DNA of 29,643 nt, taken from positions 1 to 29,643 of the forward strand of contig BAAFSQ010000114.1 in assembly GCA_054661495.1 (NCBI GenBank), read 5' to 3'. A program made the position numbers and the translations under genes. How positions within the stretch are numbered: position 1 is the first letter of the stretch; every line of letters starts with the position of its first letter. Below, in pieces: positions 1 through 9,908 of the stretch. The notes under the pieces are model-generated. The model was not told the DNA's origin and searched no databases. It saw nothing but the letters and a program-made list of their open reading frames with translations. Source of the DNA: Zygophlyctis sp. KS116 (lineage: Eukaryota > Chytridiomycota).

Positions 1-480
1 AAGAAATGTGTGCTTAGATGGACTTGGGATGCACACCATATAAGTAAAGATAATCCTGAAAAATATGAAAATTGCATTGATGTTACTATCAATGGATCAG
101 CTAATGTTGTCAAAGTTGCCCAGTCTGAATCATCTTCTAAACCAAGTGATTCGGGAGTTATTCTGCCACAACCTTTGTCAAAGAGCCCTTCAGACGCCAT
201 TGTTGAAGAAAAACCAGCAGAGCCTGTTGCACGTCCGAATGATCAACATATGCCTGCCTCAAACTCTGCTTATCAACAGCCTCCTTTGGTCTCATCTGGA
301 AACAGTAATGATTGCAAATGCGATCTTTCTACAGAAGGTCCTATATACACTCAGTGTACTCCAGATGGAAATTACTGTACATGCTTTAGTGGTGCATGGA
401 GCTCTCTAGGAAAATTAAAGAGTAATTGTGCTCCTGGAACTTCCTGCAAACAATCCGGATCTCAGATTACTTGCGGATAG
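1..480 (+). CDS. C-terminal part of a secreted chitin-binding/LPMO-like protein (5' end outside window)
   Basis: The reading frame is open from base 1 to a TAG at 478-480, so this is the last 159 codons of a longer gene. The first 30 residues hold the pattern C-x-LRW-x-W...NP-x-x-Y-x-NC-x-DV-x-I. That pattern ends the catalytic domain of many copper lytic polysaccharide monooxygenases and chitin-binding proteins. A Ser/Pro/Gln-rich linker of about 70 residues follows. The last 55 residues form a Cys-rich module (C-x-C...QC...YC-x-C...NC-x-PGTSC...ITCG) resembling small fungal chitin-binding modules of the CBM19 kind. The likely role is secreted oxidative attack on, or binding to, chitin, which fits the LysM-chitinase at 19173. 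The copper-binding N-terminal histidine lies outside the window, so enzymatic activity cannot be confirmed. A polyadenylation-like AATAAA lies 11 nt after the stop. Confidence 0.75.
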   Translation, partial: KKCVLRWTWDAHHISKDNPEKYENCIDVTINGSANVVKVAQSESSSKPSDSGVILPQPLSKSPSDAIVEEKPAEPVARPNDQHMPASNSAYQQPPLVSSGNSNDCKCDLSTEGPIYTQCTPDGNYCTCFSGAWSSLGKLKSNCAPGTSCKQSGSQITCG

Positions 481-490
481 TGTTTTCTGA

Positions 491-496
491 ATAAAG
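491..496 (+). promoter_or_regulatory. AATAAA polyadenylation-like signal between two packed genes
   Basis: AATAAA lies 11 nt after the LPMO-like stop codon and 7 nt before the next start codon at 504. If it is used, cleavage of the first transcript falls inside the second gene, so the 3' UTR overlaps the downstream coding sequence. The hexamer is common in AT-rich DNA, so function is inferred from position only. Confidence 0.35.
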
Positions 497-503
497 ATTA
501 AAA

Positions 504-1151
504 ATGATGATTTTAGTTTTATACTTTTTACTACATTCTTTGACACTTGCAGAGCGAACTCCTCAAGAGTCTGCTTCTCTAGCTAGAAATCTTTTGAAAA
601 CTTCAAAATTATGTAATCTTGCTACTATTATGAGCCAAACCGGACCAAATCCTGATCTTGATGGTAATTTAGATTATTTTGAAACTAGGATTTCCATTTT
701 CTTCTCTTGAATATATCTCTGATGACTGTCCTTCAACCGGACATCCATTTGTATTTCTAGTCTCTTGGGGAACTCATGCTAGAAACGTCAAATACAATGG
801 AAATGTATCAATAAGTCTTAAAGACACTCAATGGTATCATTCTCCTTCTAATTCAACTTCTCGAGGTCCAATGGATCATGCACGTTTAGTTCTGTTAGGG
901 AAACTAGTGCCTGTTCCTCTTCATCAGGTATTTATTATAATGATAATATTTAGAATGGTCATGTCTCTAATTGTTTCTTTAGTCAACATCCTGATGCCAA
1001 AGAATGGGTTGATGCTCATTTATTTCAGTTTTACCATCTTATTGTATCTAAAGTGTACTGGATTGGTGGATTTGGCGATGAGCATTATGTAGGATGGATA
1101 TCAGTACACGACTATCTATCATCATCTCATGCTATTCTTGAGCTAAACTGA
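504..1151 (+). CDS. CREG-family secreted protein (FMN-binding split-barrel fold)
   Basis: Three exons (504-663, 689-927, 954-1151) join to 199 codons (198 aa). The introns are 664-688 (25 nt) and 928-953 (26 nt). The product matches the CREG (cellular repressor of E1A-stimulated genes) family, a secreted or lysosomal glycoprotein group with a pyridoxamine-phosphate-oxidase-like barrel that usually lacks oxidase activity. Visible features are a signal peptide (about residues 1-17), 'ARNLLKTSK..NLATIMSQ', 'GFPFSSLEY', 'ARLVLLGKL', 'SQHPDAKEWVDAH.FQFYHL' and 'VYWIGGFGDEHYVGWI' near the end. Every motif falls in one frame only after removing the two tiny introns, and length and order are normal for the family. 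The start lies 23 nt after the upstream gene's stop. Fungal function is unknown; a role in the endolysosome or outside the cell is inferred. Confidence 0.88.
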
Positions 1152-1194
1152 GAGAAATTATTTTAAATTTATTTGCGAATTTTGAGTTTAAGAA

Positions 1195-4091
1195 ATGGAT
1201 GCTGCACTAAAGGACTTGAAGAAAATAATTCCTCAATTGGGAGTTTATAAGCTAAGAGATTTAATCAAGGCCATTCGGTCCTGTAAGACTGCTGCAGACG
1301 AAAGAGCTGTAATTTCTAAAGAGTCTGCTTTTATTAGAACTTCATTCAAGGAAGAGAATGTGGACTTGAGAGCTATTAATGTCGCAAAGTTGCTATATAT
1401 TCATATGCTAGGATATCCTGCTCATTTTGGACAAATCGAATGCTTAAAACTCGTAGCGTCACCGCATTTCTCTGATAAGAGACTGGGATATCTAGGAACA
1501 ATGATGCTGTTGGATGAAAATCAGGAAGTGCTTACTCTAGTCACAAACTGCTTAAAAAATGATATGAATAATCCTAATATGTTTATTGTTAGTCTAGCAT
1601 TGTCAACGCTAGGAAATATCTCTTCTCAGGAAATGGCTAGAGATTTATCAAATGAAGTTGAAAGATTATTATCAAGTTCTAATACTTATATTAGGAAAAA
1701 AGTATTCTTTTTACAAGTAATTTTAGGCCGCTCTTTGTGCAATGCGTTTGGTAAAAAAGGTTCCTGATTTGGTTGAAAATTTTCTAAACAGAGCTAAACA
1801 TTTAATTAATGAAAAGAGTCATGCTCCTCTATTGACTGGATTAACATTGTTGATTGAAATGTGTAATTTAGACTCGAGCGTGATTCAGGAATTATTAACG
1901 GTAAAATTACTTTCTTAAGAAAAAGACTGTTCCAGCATTAGTTAAACATCTTAAAGGATTAGTAACTCCTGGCTATTCTCCAGAACATGATGTAAGTGGT
2001 ATTTCTGATCCGTTTTTACAAGTTAAACTGTTGAGATTATTGCGGATTTTAGGAAAAGGTAATGCAACTGCGTCTGAAGCAATGAATGACGTTCTTGCTC
2101 AGGTAGCTACAACGACAGAAGGGTCAAAAAATGTCGGAAATTCTATTCTTTATGAATGTGTTTTGACTATAATGGAGATTGAAAGTGATCCATCTTTGCG
2201 AGTCTTGGGTGTTAATATTCTTGGAAAATTCTTATCCAATAAAGATAATAATATAAAGTAAGTAATTGGATAGGATAATTTTAAAGATATGTGGCATTAA
2301 CTACCTTGACAAAGACTGCACAGTCTGCTTTGGCTGCGGATTCTTCGGCACTACAAAGACATCGCACAATCATTATTGAATGTTTACATGATCCAGATAT
2401 CTCAATTAAAAAAAGAGCACTAGACCTTTCTTTTCATTTGATGAATGCTACAAATGCTAGAGTATTAACTCGTGAATTGTTGGCCTTTCTTGAAGAATGT
2501 GATAGCGAGACAAAAACTTCTGTCTCTTCGAGAATTTGTGAATATGCGGGTAGATTTAGACCAAATCCAAGATGGGAATTAGATACGGTGATAAGAGTTT
2601 TACGTGTTGCCGGCGCATGGGTTGATCAGTGGGTTATAAATTATTTGGTGAAGCTTGTTTCAAATTGTAACCAAGAATTGCAACAATATGCAGTAAAAAA
2701 ATTATATCAGATATCGCTTTTAGATGGAGAAAAGGGTCTCTCTCAGCAAGGACTAGTTTTGGCACTGTTTTGGCATATTGGAGAGTATGGAGATTTATTA
2801 ATTATGCCAAACGCTCGATCAATGATTTCCGACGAAGAATCTGATGATGAATTCCAATTGCCAACACCTTTAGAGCCTGAGATTGTCGATCATATATCAA
2901 ATATAATGCGAGGGCCTCATGGTAGTAGATATGTGAAAGAATATGGCATAACGGCTTTGGCAAAGCTTTCGGCAAGATTCACAAATGGTTTCGTGATTGG
3001 GTATATTGTTGTTTTTTATTTTTTAGTCAGATAAAGCAGCTAATCAATCAATATGTCGCTGACATACAGATCGAGTTGCAACAAAGAGCCGTTGAATATG
3101 GTCAAATATTTGGATTCGATGCAGAGACTCGGTATGATTTTTTTCTAACCATTTAGAATAGGATTATTGGAAAAGATGCCCATTTTGGAAAGTTCTGTTA
3201 CCGAAGAGGGTAAAAAGGGCGCTGGTACTTCTGTTTCAGGTATATTTTCTGTTGAAATTAACTTTAGAATTGAGCCCTCTTCGAAAGCCTCAAAGTAAAA
3301 CGGATGACAGCTCTTCCGCAGCTACAGCTGCAGTTGCTGGTGGTGTTGACTTACTTGGATCATCTAATCTCTCAGCATCGTCCCCCATCAATAATGAGCA
3401 TACCTCTGATTTGTATAATTTGGTTTTTGGGGCAACTGATACGCCTCAAGTTGATCAAGTAAGACTTTTATATTTGATTAATTAGGTTCATGATGAAATT
3501 AAAAGCCTTAATATCGGTAATACTATTCAGGCCAACAAATCTGCTGAGATTTTAGGAGACTTGTTGAATTCTATTCCTGCCTCTACTACACCTATTTTGC
3601 CAATGACTACCACTGTAACTAATGTGTCGCCTGCTAGTAATCCTCAAAAGGCAAATATGGACACTCTTGATATTTTGAATGATTTACATACAACACAGTC
3701 TCATGTTATTTACGAAAAACAAGGACTACATATTGAATTATGCCCAAAAAAAGAATCTAGTACTTTAACTATTGTAGATGCAAACTTCACTTCATTAAAT
3801 GGAGCCACAATCACAGATATTGTTCTACAAGTTGCAGTTCCCAAGGTAATCTCGTAATTAGTTTTACAATAGTCACTGAAACTGATAATGTTTCCTCCAG
3901 ACTCTACAAGTGTTAAAGCAGGAAAAAGCGCCAAGCAATCCATGAAAATAGAAAATCCCAGCAAGGTATTATTGAAACTATTTTAATACAAGGTCCCAAT
4001 TCGCCTTAGACTTAAGCTTGCATTTTCAACTCCTGCAAAAGTTGAAGAGATGATTGAATTTTCTTCATTTGATAGCAATCTATGGAAATAA
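1195..4091 (+). CDS. APL4: AP-1 complex subunit gamma (gamma-adaptin)
   Basis: Large subunit of the AP-1 clathrin adaptor, which sorts cargo between trans-Golgi and endosomes. Ten exons give about 887 aa, full length. The introns are 1702-1726, 1901-1919 (or 1901-1925), 2258-2286, 3001-3026, 3132-3156, 3240-3267, 3459-3485, 3846-3872 and 3966-3992. The trunk (residues 1 to about 620) is an alpha-solenoid with adaptin hallmarks: '[15 protein letters not shown]', '[24 protein letters not shown]', '[14 protein letters not shown]', 'TNCLKNDMN' and '[19 protein letters not shown]'. A Ser/Thr/Ala-rich hinge follows. The gamma-ear runs from about residue 775 ('[10 protein letters not shown]...VAVPK...') to the end. 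Total coding length is divisible by three. The start is the first ATG with the family N-terminus, 43 nt after the CREG stop. The nine introns are among the best-supported here because the protein is so conserved. Confidence 0.96.
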
Positions 4092-4154
4092 CATCATAAA
4101 TGGCAAGCATGCCCTACCCTTTTTGGCCTTAAAAACATTGAAATATCTTATGAT

Positions 4155-5198
4155 ATGCTGAATACGGATATTAATGTATTTGAAATAAATGCTGCCAATA
4201 TTTGCGCACGGTTTATAAACTATGGAGCTACTCTAACCCATTTGAGTTTTGATGGCGTTGATGTGGTTTTAGGATTTAATGATCCCAAAGATTATGTGTC
4301 AGTTGCACAAAAGAGCAATCCGTATTTCGGATGTGTTGTCGGTCGTGTAGCCAATCGGTATGTTTGATAAGAATTAATTTCAGGATCAAAAATGGAATTA
4401 TTCAGTTGAATTCATCAGTCATTAAACTTGATTGCAACAATGGTCCAAATTCTCTCCACGGGGGAATAGTTGGCTTTGATAAGAAGTTATGGTCAGTAAA
4501 GGAATACGGTACAGATCATGTTTCATTTAGTCTCAGAAGTGAGTCAGGGGATCAAGGATATCCTGGTGAAATAGATGTAGTTGTCACATATACTATTTCT
4601 GAGAATGGACTTCAGATTGATTATCACGTTGAATGGACAGATTCAGACGTTAATGCTAACTTGGAAGAAACCGCCATAAATCTTACAAATCATTCTTATT
4701 TTAACCTCACAAATGAAGATGACATCAAAAAACATAGCTGCAAAATTAATGCTAAAGGATATCTTGAACTTGATGCAAATCAGATTCCTACCGGTAAGTT
4801 GATTTCGGTCAACAAAGATCCAGCTATGGATTACAAGCTCTGGTCACAAAACTTTTGGTCGAGATTTAGAATCTGTAAATCAATTTAGAGGATATGATCA
4901 TTTTTATCTCAGACAGGATATGGAATTTGGAATGGCTGCCAAGATTATTGGGAACGATTTATGTTTGGAATTATGGACAGACGCTCCAGGATTCCAGCTT
5001 TATACAGGGAATTGGTTGGATGGATCGTTTCAATCCAAAGATGGAAAAAAGGTATATGGAGAGTATTCAGGATTCTGTTTGGAAGCTTCATATCCTCCAG
5101 ACTCTTTGAATAGCTTAGAATGGAGAGATAAAGTCATCTTAAAAAAAGGAAAAGTATGGAAAAGGAGAGATCTATATAAAATATTTAAATGTGCCTAA
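4155..5198 (+). CDS. GALM: Aldose 1-epimerase (galactose mutarotase), with a frameshift
   Basis: Interconverts alpha and beta anomers of galactose and glucose at the entry to the Leloir pathway. Exons are 4155-4357 and 4384-5198, separated by a 26-nt intron (4358-4383) inside the conserved 'GRVANR/IKNG'. Motifs include 'GPNSLHGG', 'NLTNHSYFNL' with the expected catalytic His, 'GYDHFYLRQD', 'ELWTDAPGFQLYTGN' and 'CLEASYPPDS' with the expected catalytic Glu. The frame changes by +1 at about 4829-4834: the upstream frame ends its match at 'KDPAMD' and the next resumes at 'TSSGHKTFGRDLESVNQ'. Discounting one base gives about 338 aa, the usual family length. No GT-AG intron of suitable length resolves the shift. 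A lost TT from an expected Phe codon (allele or sequencing error), a young pseudogene or recoding are possible. The stop overlaps the convergent gene by 14 bp. Confidence 0.9.
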
Positions 5199-6628
5199 AA
5201 TTGTGTCTGCGTGCAATAATTACAGTCAATGTGACAACAGCAAGAATAGTTATACCACTTTGCCAATATTTTTCACTAAATCTTTTTTTCTTGTCTAGAT
5301 TTATGTTATTTCTCCTCAGTAGCATTCTACCCATGTCAAAACATGAAATAAGTATTCCACGTGCGAATCCAATTCCTGGATGCGCAGCCTTTGAAACCTC
5401 TTCTAAAATTCGTGAAAGTAATCTCCTTCTTTTATCTCCAGGTAATCTAGTCGGACTTGTTGAATGGCCTGGACGATCAGGACTGGCAGATCGCATTGAT
5501 AAGTAACTATTAGAATAATGCAAATTTCTAGCGCTAGATCCAGTCCTTGACATTGCAACAGAAATTATTTTGTTTTTTGCTGGGCTAGAATGAAGCAGTA
5601 ATTGTAAATCCGCAGCAGACTTAATTTTAACATTAAATCCATGTTCACTCGCATCAAACCAAACTTCTTCTTCCATATCCTGCACACTTGAGTTCATAAC
5701 TGTTAATTCTTGGTAAATGTTTTGTATATCTTGATTAGATACATTTTGATCTAAAGAATCAATATTTTCCACTAATGCATCATGTATTAAAGAATTTATC
5801 TGTAATCTACCATCAAAAGCTATATATTAATTATTTATATCATCACCTTGTGGTATATTTTCTATTGAAATATATTTCTCAAGATCCGTCTTGTTCAAAA
5901 ACAATAACCTATCTTTAGTCTCTGAAGTAAGTAGAGGTTTGATAAAATTCCATATTCCTGAATGTACCCATCCATAATTTACCACATAAATAGACCCAAA
6001 AGATTGCGGGAAATGCTTACTAAATATTTGCCGTAAACAAGGCAAGTATTCCAGATTTAAATGACTAAATCCAAAATCTTGTACGTCTACTAAAACCGAG
6101 ACTTGAAAAAATAAATATCTAGAGTCATCAGAGTCATTCTGCTCTTGATTTAAAGTAAATACCAATCTTCGACACATTTCCATTGAAAATTGCAAGTGAG
6201 ATTGTAATTCTTCAGATGACATTCCTTGAACTTGGGCCATTTTTATATATAATAGTGGCCTTCCCTTCCGATCAACTCCATTTGTAATAATGCAGAATCC
6301 ATTTTCCAGACGCTGAATAGATTCCAAAGCCAGAGCTTCCAAAGCGAATGCAGCAACATCTGCTTCATGTCTCCATGCAAAGAAAGATATCAATGATGAT
6401 ACAGCTGCATCCAATTCAAACCCATGCTTTTTATAATGTCTAAAGAGAAATGCTACTGTAAGCAAATGTAAAAATACCTTTATCAGCTAAAACCATTGCA
6501 AGGTCGAATAGCTCCCGATCTGTTAGCGTCATCTGGGACATTATATCAGGCAATTCAGACATTAGTTTATCAAACAAAACACTCAATTGTGGCTCATGAT
6601 TAAGAAATAAATCAGCCATCGAATCCAT
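5185..6628 (-). CDS. CRAL-TRIO (Sec14-like) lipid-binding protein with C-terminal membrane anchor
   Basis: Three exons on the minus strand (6628-6478, 6455-5847, 5819-5185) give 465 codons (464 aa). The introns are 6456-6477 (22 nt) and 5820-5846 (27 nt, GTGATG donor). The second intron restores the CRAL-TRIO end 'ISIENIPQ/AFDGRL' and fuses what look like two separate ORFs. The N-terminal helical part (to about residue 90) has 'FLFRHYKKHGFELDAAVSSL..FFAWRHE'. The lipid-binding lobe (about 100-255) has 'DRKGRPLLYIKM' and 'VDVQDFGFSHLN...IFSKHFPQSFGSIYVVNY'. A Ser/Arg-rich region and one hydrophobic segment about 20 residues from the end follow, so the protein is probably tail-anchored. It may transfer or sense phosphoinositides or sterols at a membrane; the ligand cannot be read from sequence. 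The chosen start (ATG 6628-6626) lies one nucleotide after the AATF stop; the in-frame ATG at 6661 would overlap that gene. Confidence 0.88.
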
Positions 6629-6629
6629 T

Positions 6630-8141
6630 TCAATTTTTCTTACTAAAAATTTCAAATCCATCAGCAGCTGCAGAGTCTAAAGAAAGTTTAGATAATGATG
6701 ATCCAAATAGAGACCCGAAAAGTTCCTCAGACATTTCATCATGCCAATCGCCTAATGGTATTGGCGCCATAAAGTTCTCTAATTTCTCATGTGCATCAAA
6801 TCGGATTTTTCTACCTTTTGATGCTCGAGTATCTACCAACTTTTTGTTCTTTTTTCTCTGGGCTTTTAGAGAAGCCCATTTCATTCCAAGTAAAGCTGGA
6901 TCATCTAATAATTTAAAAAAGTTATAAATTACCAGAGTCTGCTATTCTAGATTCAACAAGTTCCTTTAACATCTCTTGATAGAAATCATTGTCATCGTAA
7001 ATATACTCGTAATAGTTGGATAAGTTATCTGAATTTTGTGGATTTGTGGGTTCCGTTTCTCCTACACCAAGTATTTTATAGTCTGAGCGTTTTAAATGAG
7101 TACGCTTGATTAAACGATCTAAATCATTTTTTAAAGAATCTTGAATTTGAGATAAAGGAGACTAAATATTTAGAAAATAAAAAAACCTTACTTGGTTAAT
7201 AACTTTAAATTTCTTTTGATTTGATAATCCTCCGGCTGTTGTTTGAACCTTTTGATGCCATTTGTCTATAATTTGATTTCTAAATGGAATAAAACAATCT
7301 TTAAAGTCTTTAAGATCTTGCCATATCAAGTTTAAATTTGGAGATTCTTCATCATCTTGATAAGAATATTTTCTTTTAGGTGGACGAATACTGTTAGTAC
7401 TAGAGGATATTAGAGTCTATTTCCTTAATAAAATTAAAAATTACCTCTTGCATTGTTGATAATCTTTCAAGCAATTTGTATACTTTAGTAGAGGCTGATC
7501 TTGTTGCTTTTTGAATCTCTAAATCCTTTTGAATGCAATTTCTAAATGTTTCAGGAGCAGGAAGCTGATTTGAACTTTCCAAGATTTTTTGAAATCTAAT
7601 CCTTGTGTCTAACAATCCATCCCAAATTGTCTAAATTTACTTATAAAACTAGTCTTACCATTTGATTTTTTAAATGAGTTCCCTTTTCCAAGTCATTCTT
7701 TGCTGAATTTGAAAGCGATTTGATCATTTCCTCTTCTTCCTTTTGCATCTCTTTCAATTCAACTTCAATATTCAAGTTTTCAAAGTCTTCTTCTTCATCC
7801 AATTCTGAAGCGAATTCATGATCTGAATTAGTAGACACATGATCAGAGTCGCTTTGTTCAAAGTCATTGTTAAATTCTAAATCACTCTCTGAATTAAAAT
7901 CTTTTCTAGAGACTTTCTCTCCCTTATACTTTGGATCATTGATCTCTAGTTCTAGCCCATTTCTAATCTTTCCCTTTCTAGAGATCAGCTCATATAAATC
8001 TTACCCAACAGAAACATAATGCTCAACTGCAAGATCATTTTCAGACTCAAGATCAGATGCATCAGAGTCCGATAAAGCAATATTATCCATTAATGACTCT
8101 GGATCTAAGTCGGATGGCATGGGATTGGAAAAATCAGTCAT
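6630..8141 (-). CDS. BFR2: AATF/Bfr2-family nucleolar ribosome biogenesis factor
   Basis: Six exons on the minus strand (8141-8005, 7977-7659, 7630-7445, 7416-7192, 7161-6933, 6904-6630) encode 456 aa. The introns are 7978-8004, 7631-7658, 7417-7444, 7162-7191 and 6905-6932 (27-30 nt). Bfr2/AATF acts in early 18S pre-rRNA processing in the nucleolus. The acidic N-terminus ends in 'HYVSVGKGKIR', the family 'HY-x-x-VG-K-x-x-(L/I)R' signature formed across intron 1. The central AATF domain has 'EKGTHLKNQMTIWDGLLDTRIRFQK' split by intron 2. The TRAUB domain closes the protein: 'DDNDFYQEMLKELVESRI', 'LLGMKWASLKAQRKKNKK', 'VDTRASKGRKIRFDAHEKL' and 'FMAPIP...EELFGSLFG'. All joins preserve frame. Only one base separates this stop from the next gene's ATG. 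Confidence 0.95.
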
Positions 8142-8483
8142 TTGTCGCTGGAATTTTTTCATTTTTAAGAAAAACTTCAATTTTCTTCAGTTTTGTTTAC
8201 ATAAATTATAAGTATTCATAAAATATTTATGGGTCATCATCATCTCTTGTTTCCCGAAATATGATTACAAGATCGGGGTGATGATTTTTGTGCTAGAGTG
8301 CGCGTGAGGATATTTGAGTATCGTAAGGTTTTAAATTAGGATCGTTTATGTTCAATTCTCACTGACAATCAAAATAAAACTGTCTCACATTAGCGATCAT
8401 TTAATAATGTTTGATGTTTGATATAGAAAGATGAAACATAGTCTCACAAAATGAAAATTTTCAGTGTTTCGTCTAAACTTAAA
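8142..8483. other. 342-bp intergenic region, shared upstream region of two divergent genes
   Basis: AT-rich DNA between the AATF start (8141) and the secreted-protein start (8484). I see no coding exon here. The only structured element is the hairpin at 8236-8285. A box-C-like GTGATGA at 8278-8284 and a CTGA at 8362-8365 occur in a snoRNA-like order, but no supporting terminal stem is visible. Promoters for both neighbours presumably lie here. Confidence 0.5.
8236..8285. repeat. Imperfect inverted repeat / hairpin in the intergenic region
   Basis: The outer arms 8236-8244 and 8277-8285 pair over nine bases (one G-T pair). The inner arms 8245-8250 (TCTTGT) and 8267-8272 (ACAAGA) pair over six. 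A four-base bulge (8273-8276) and a 16-base loop (8251-8266) complete the fold. It is the strongest hairpin I noticed in noncoding DNA of this window. It could belong to a small RNA, a 5' UTR element or a protein-binding site; nothing in the sequence decides. Confidence 0.5.
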
Positions 8484-9151
8484 ATGCAATCAAATCATTT
8501 AATATCTTCATTCCTTTTAATTGTAAGCCATAATACTCACTAATAACTTAGAGTAGTGTAATAGCACAAACACAATCACAAATAGGGGGCCAAGCCCCTA
8601 TGGCCGGACAGCCAGCTTGGAATTTTGGCTCTAATGGACAGCAGGCTGTTCCTCAGTCATCAGGACAGACTGCTGGTAGTTGGCAAAATACACAATCTCA
8701 GCCTGTAATGGGAACTAATGCACAGCCAGTACAGCCGGTTCAGGCATCACAGCCAGTACAGCCTCAAAGTTGGCAGAATACACAATCTTCTGTTAGGGGA
8801 ACAACTAGCGGTCAGCAATTTTCAGGAGCAAATCCCATGTCCGGAACAGGGCAAGCACCTATTCTCCCTGGTAATAATGGGATATCACAAGGATCTTTTT
8901 CACAAGGAGCTGGGGCAAATGGAGTTAGTGGAGCTAACGGGGTAAATCAGGGAATTCCCATTGATAATGTTGGAGAATTGGCTGCAAATGGTGGATTTAC
9001 AGGAACTGCCCCCATGAATAACACTCCAAATGACCCATCTGTCCCGACAATTTCATCGCCGTCAGCTTCTCCATCAGCTACACGTACTAGTGCATCATTC
9101 AAAAACTTACCATCGATACTTGGACTATTCTTGGTTTTAATATTTTCTTGA
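8484..9151 (+). CDS. Small secreted, Gln/Gly/Ser-rich protein, probably GPI-anchored
   Basis: A 39-nt first exon (8484-8522) codes the start of a signal peptide, MQSNHLISSFLLI. A 29-nt intron (8523-8551, with an internal ACTAATAAC branch-like site) separates it from exon 2 (8552-9151). The total is 212 aa. Without the first exon the ORF would start at 8600 and lack any signal peptide; upstream exon-2 codons read 'SSVIAQTQSQ', completing a normal cleavage region. The mature protein has no cysteine. It is rich in Gln, Gly, Ser and Asn, with short repeats such as QPVQP and SWQNTQS, then a Ser/Thr/Pro stretch and a hydrophobic tail (LPSILGLFLVLIFS), the layout of a GPI-attachment signal. I recognise no domain. 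A cell-wall or surface stalk is inferred. It opens a run of six related-layout secreted genes. Confidence 0.8.
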
Positions 9152-9365
9152 TTTAAAACAAATGTTTTGCTTAATATTTTTTGCTTCTACATGATTATTC
9201 CCGTGAGTTGAGTCTATAAAATAATATGAATGAATGATCTTTAAGTAAGGGATGTATATCACTTAATTGTACACAAGTGTTTCAGTTTCAGTAATATTTG
9301 CTGTCTCATAAATTTTCTTTTAATTATCATTGATGTTAGTTTCACAAATTTTCACTACTACTTAA

Positions 9366-9908
9366 ATGTTTTTGATTATAAATGTGTTGTCGATGATGGT
9401 ACTTATTTAAAGACTGATGATATAGATGGTTTTGAATGCTCAGAATATGAACGGGGGCGGAATGGGTGGAATGCAAGGTGGCATGCAAGGTGGAATGGGT
9501 GGAATGCAAGGTGGCATGCAAGGTGGAATGGGTGGAATGCGAAATGGCATGAGCGGTATGGGTGGCATGCAAGGAGGAATGCAACCCGGTATGGGTGGAA
9601 TGCAATCAGGAATGGGTGGTATGCAAGGAGGAATGCAAGGAGGAATGCAAGGAGGAATGGGTGGTATGCAAGGAGGAATGCAAGGAGGAATGGGTGGCAT
9701 GCAAGGAGGAATGCAAGGAGGAATGGGTGGCATGCAAGGAGGAATGCAACCAGGTATGAATGGAATGGGTGGAATGAATAATGGAAATCCAGCCTTTTCC
9801 CCGCCAAATTTGAATTCCAAGAGTGAAGTGTTGACGCTTCTGCCTGGAACTCTATATATTTTATTCATGCAGTTTTTAGCTAGTGATTTTGCTTTCTTTT
9901 GTATTTAA
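9366..9908 (+). CDS. Small secreted Met-Gly repeat protein, probably surface-anchored
   Basis: Exon 1 (9366-9398, 33 nt) codes the hydrophobic start MFLIINVLSMM. A 27-nt intron (9399-9425) follows, then exon 2 (9426-9908) beginning 'MVLNAQ'. The protein is 171 aa. The mature part is almost entirely GGMQ/GGMG repeats (roughly residues 22-130), then a short Asn/Pro/Ser segment and a hydrophobic tail consistent with a GPI signal. There is no cysteine and no family I recognise. Very high methionine with glycine suggests a flexible, oxidation-sensitive or metal-binding stalk, which is inference. An alternative end exists: a possible 27-nt intron at 9883-9909 (GTGATT donor) would replace the last residues and move the stop to about 9959. 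The unspliced end looks at least as good a GPI tail and is preferred. Confidence 0.75.
9460..9777 (+). repeat. Tandem Met-Gly-Gly coding repeat array
   Basis: Units such as GGAATGCAAGGA and GGAATGGGTGG repeat in frame about two dozen times, coding GGMQ and GGMG. Near-identical consecutive units (for example around 9627-9735) suggest recent slippage or unequal exchange, so copy number probably varies between strains. The array creates long spurious ORFs in other frames on both strands. Confidence 0.9.

Noticed and set aside
4794-4817. A 24-nt GTAAGT...AAAG segment in the mutarotase gene as an intron
   Set aside because: Its codons give the conserved 'PTGKLISVNKDP' region, and removing 24 nt would not repair the frameshift downstream.
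5827-5846. A stop after '..QGDDINN' ending the CRAL-TRIO gene, leaving a separate small gene at 5185-5772
   Set aside because: A 27-nt intron at 5820-5846 restores the CRAL-TRIO end motif and joins both parts in one frame with total length divisible by three.
6629-6661. ATG at 6661 as the CRAL-TRIO start
   Set aside because: It would overlap the AATF coding region by over 30 nt; the ATG at 6628 retains the family N-terminus without overlap.
9403-9868. Long minus-strand and alternate-frame ORFs over the Met-Gly array
   Set aside because: They arise from the period of the repeat (Ile/Pro/Pro-Cys and His/Pro/Phe patterns) and lack conserved domains, signal peptides or upstream exons.
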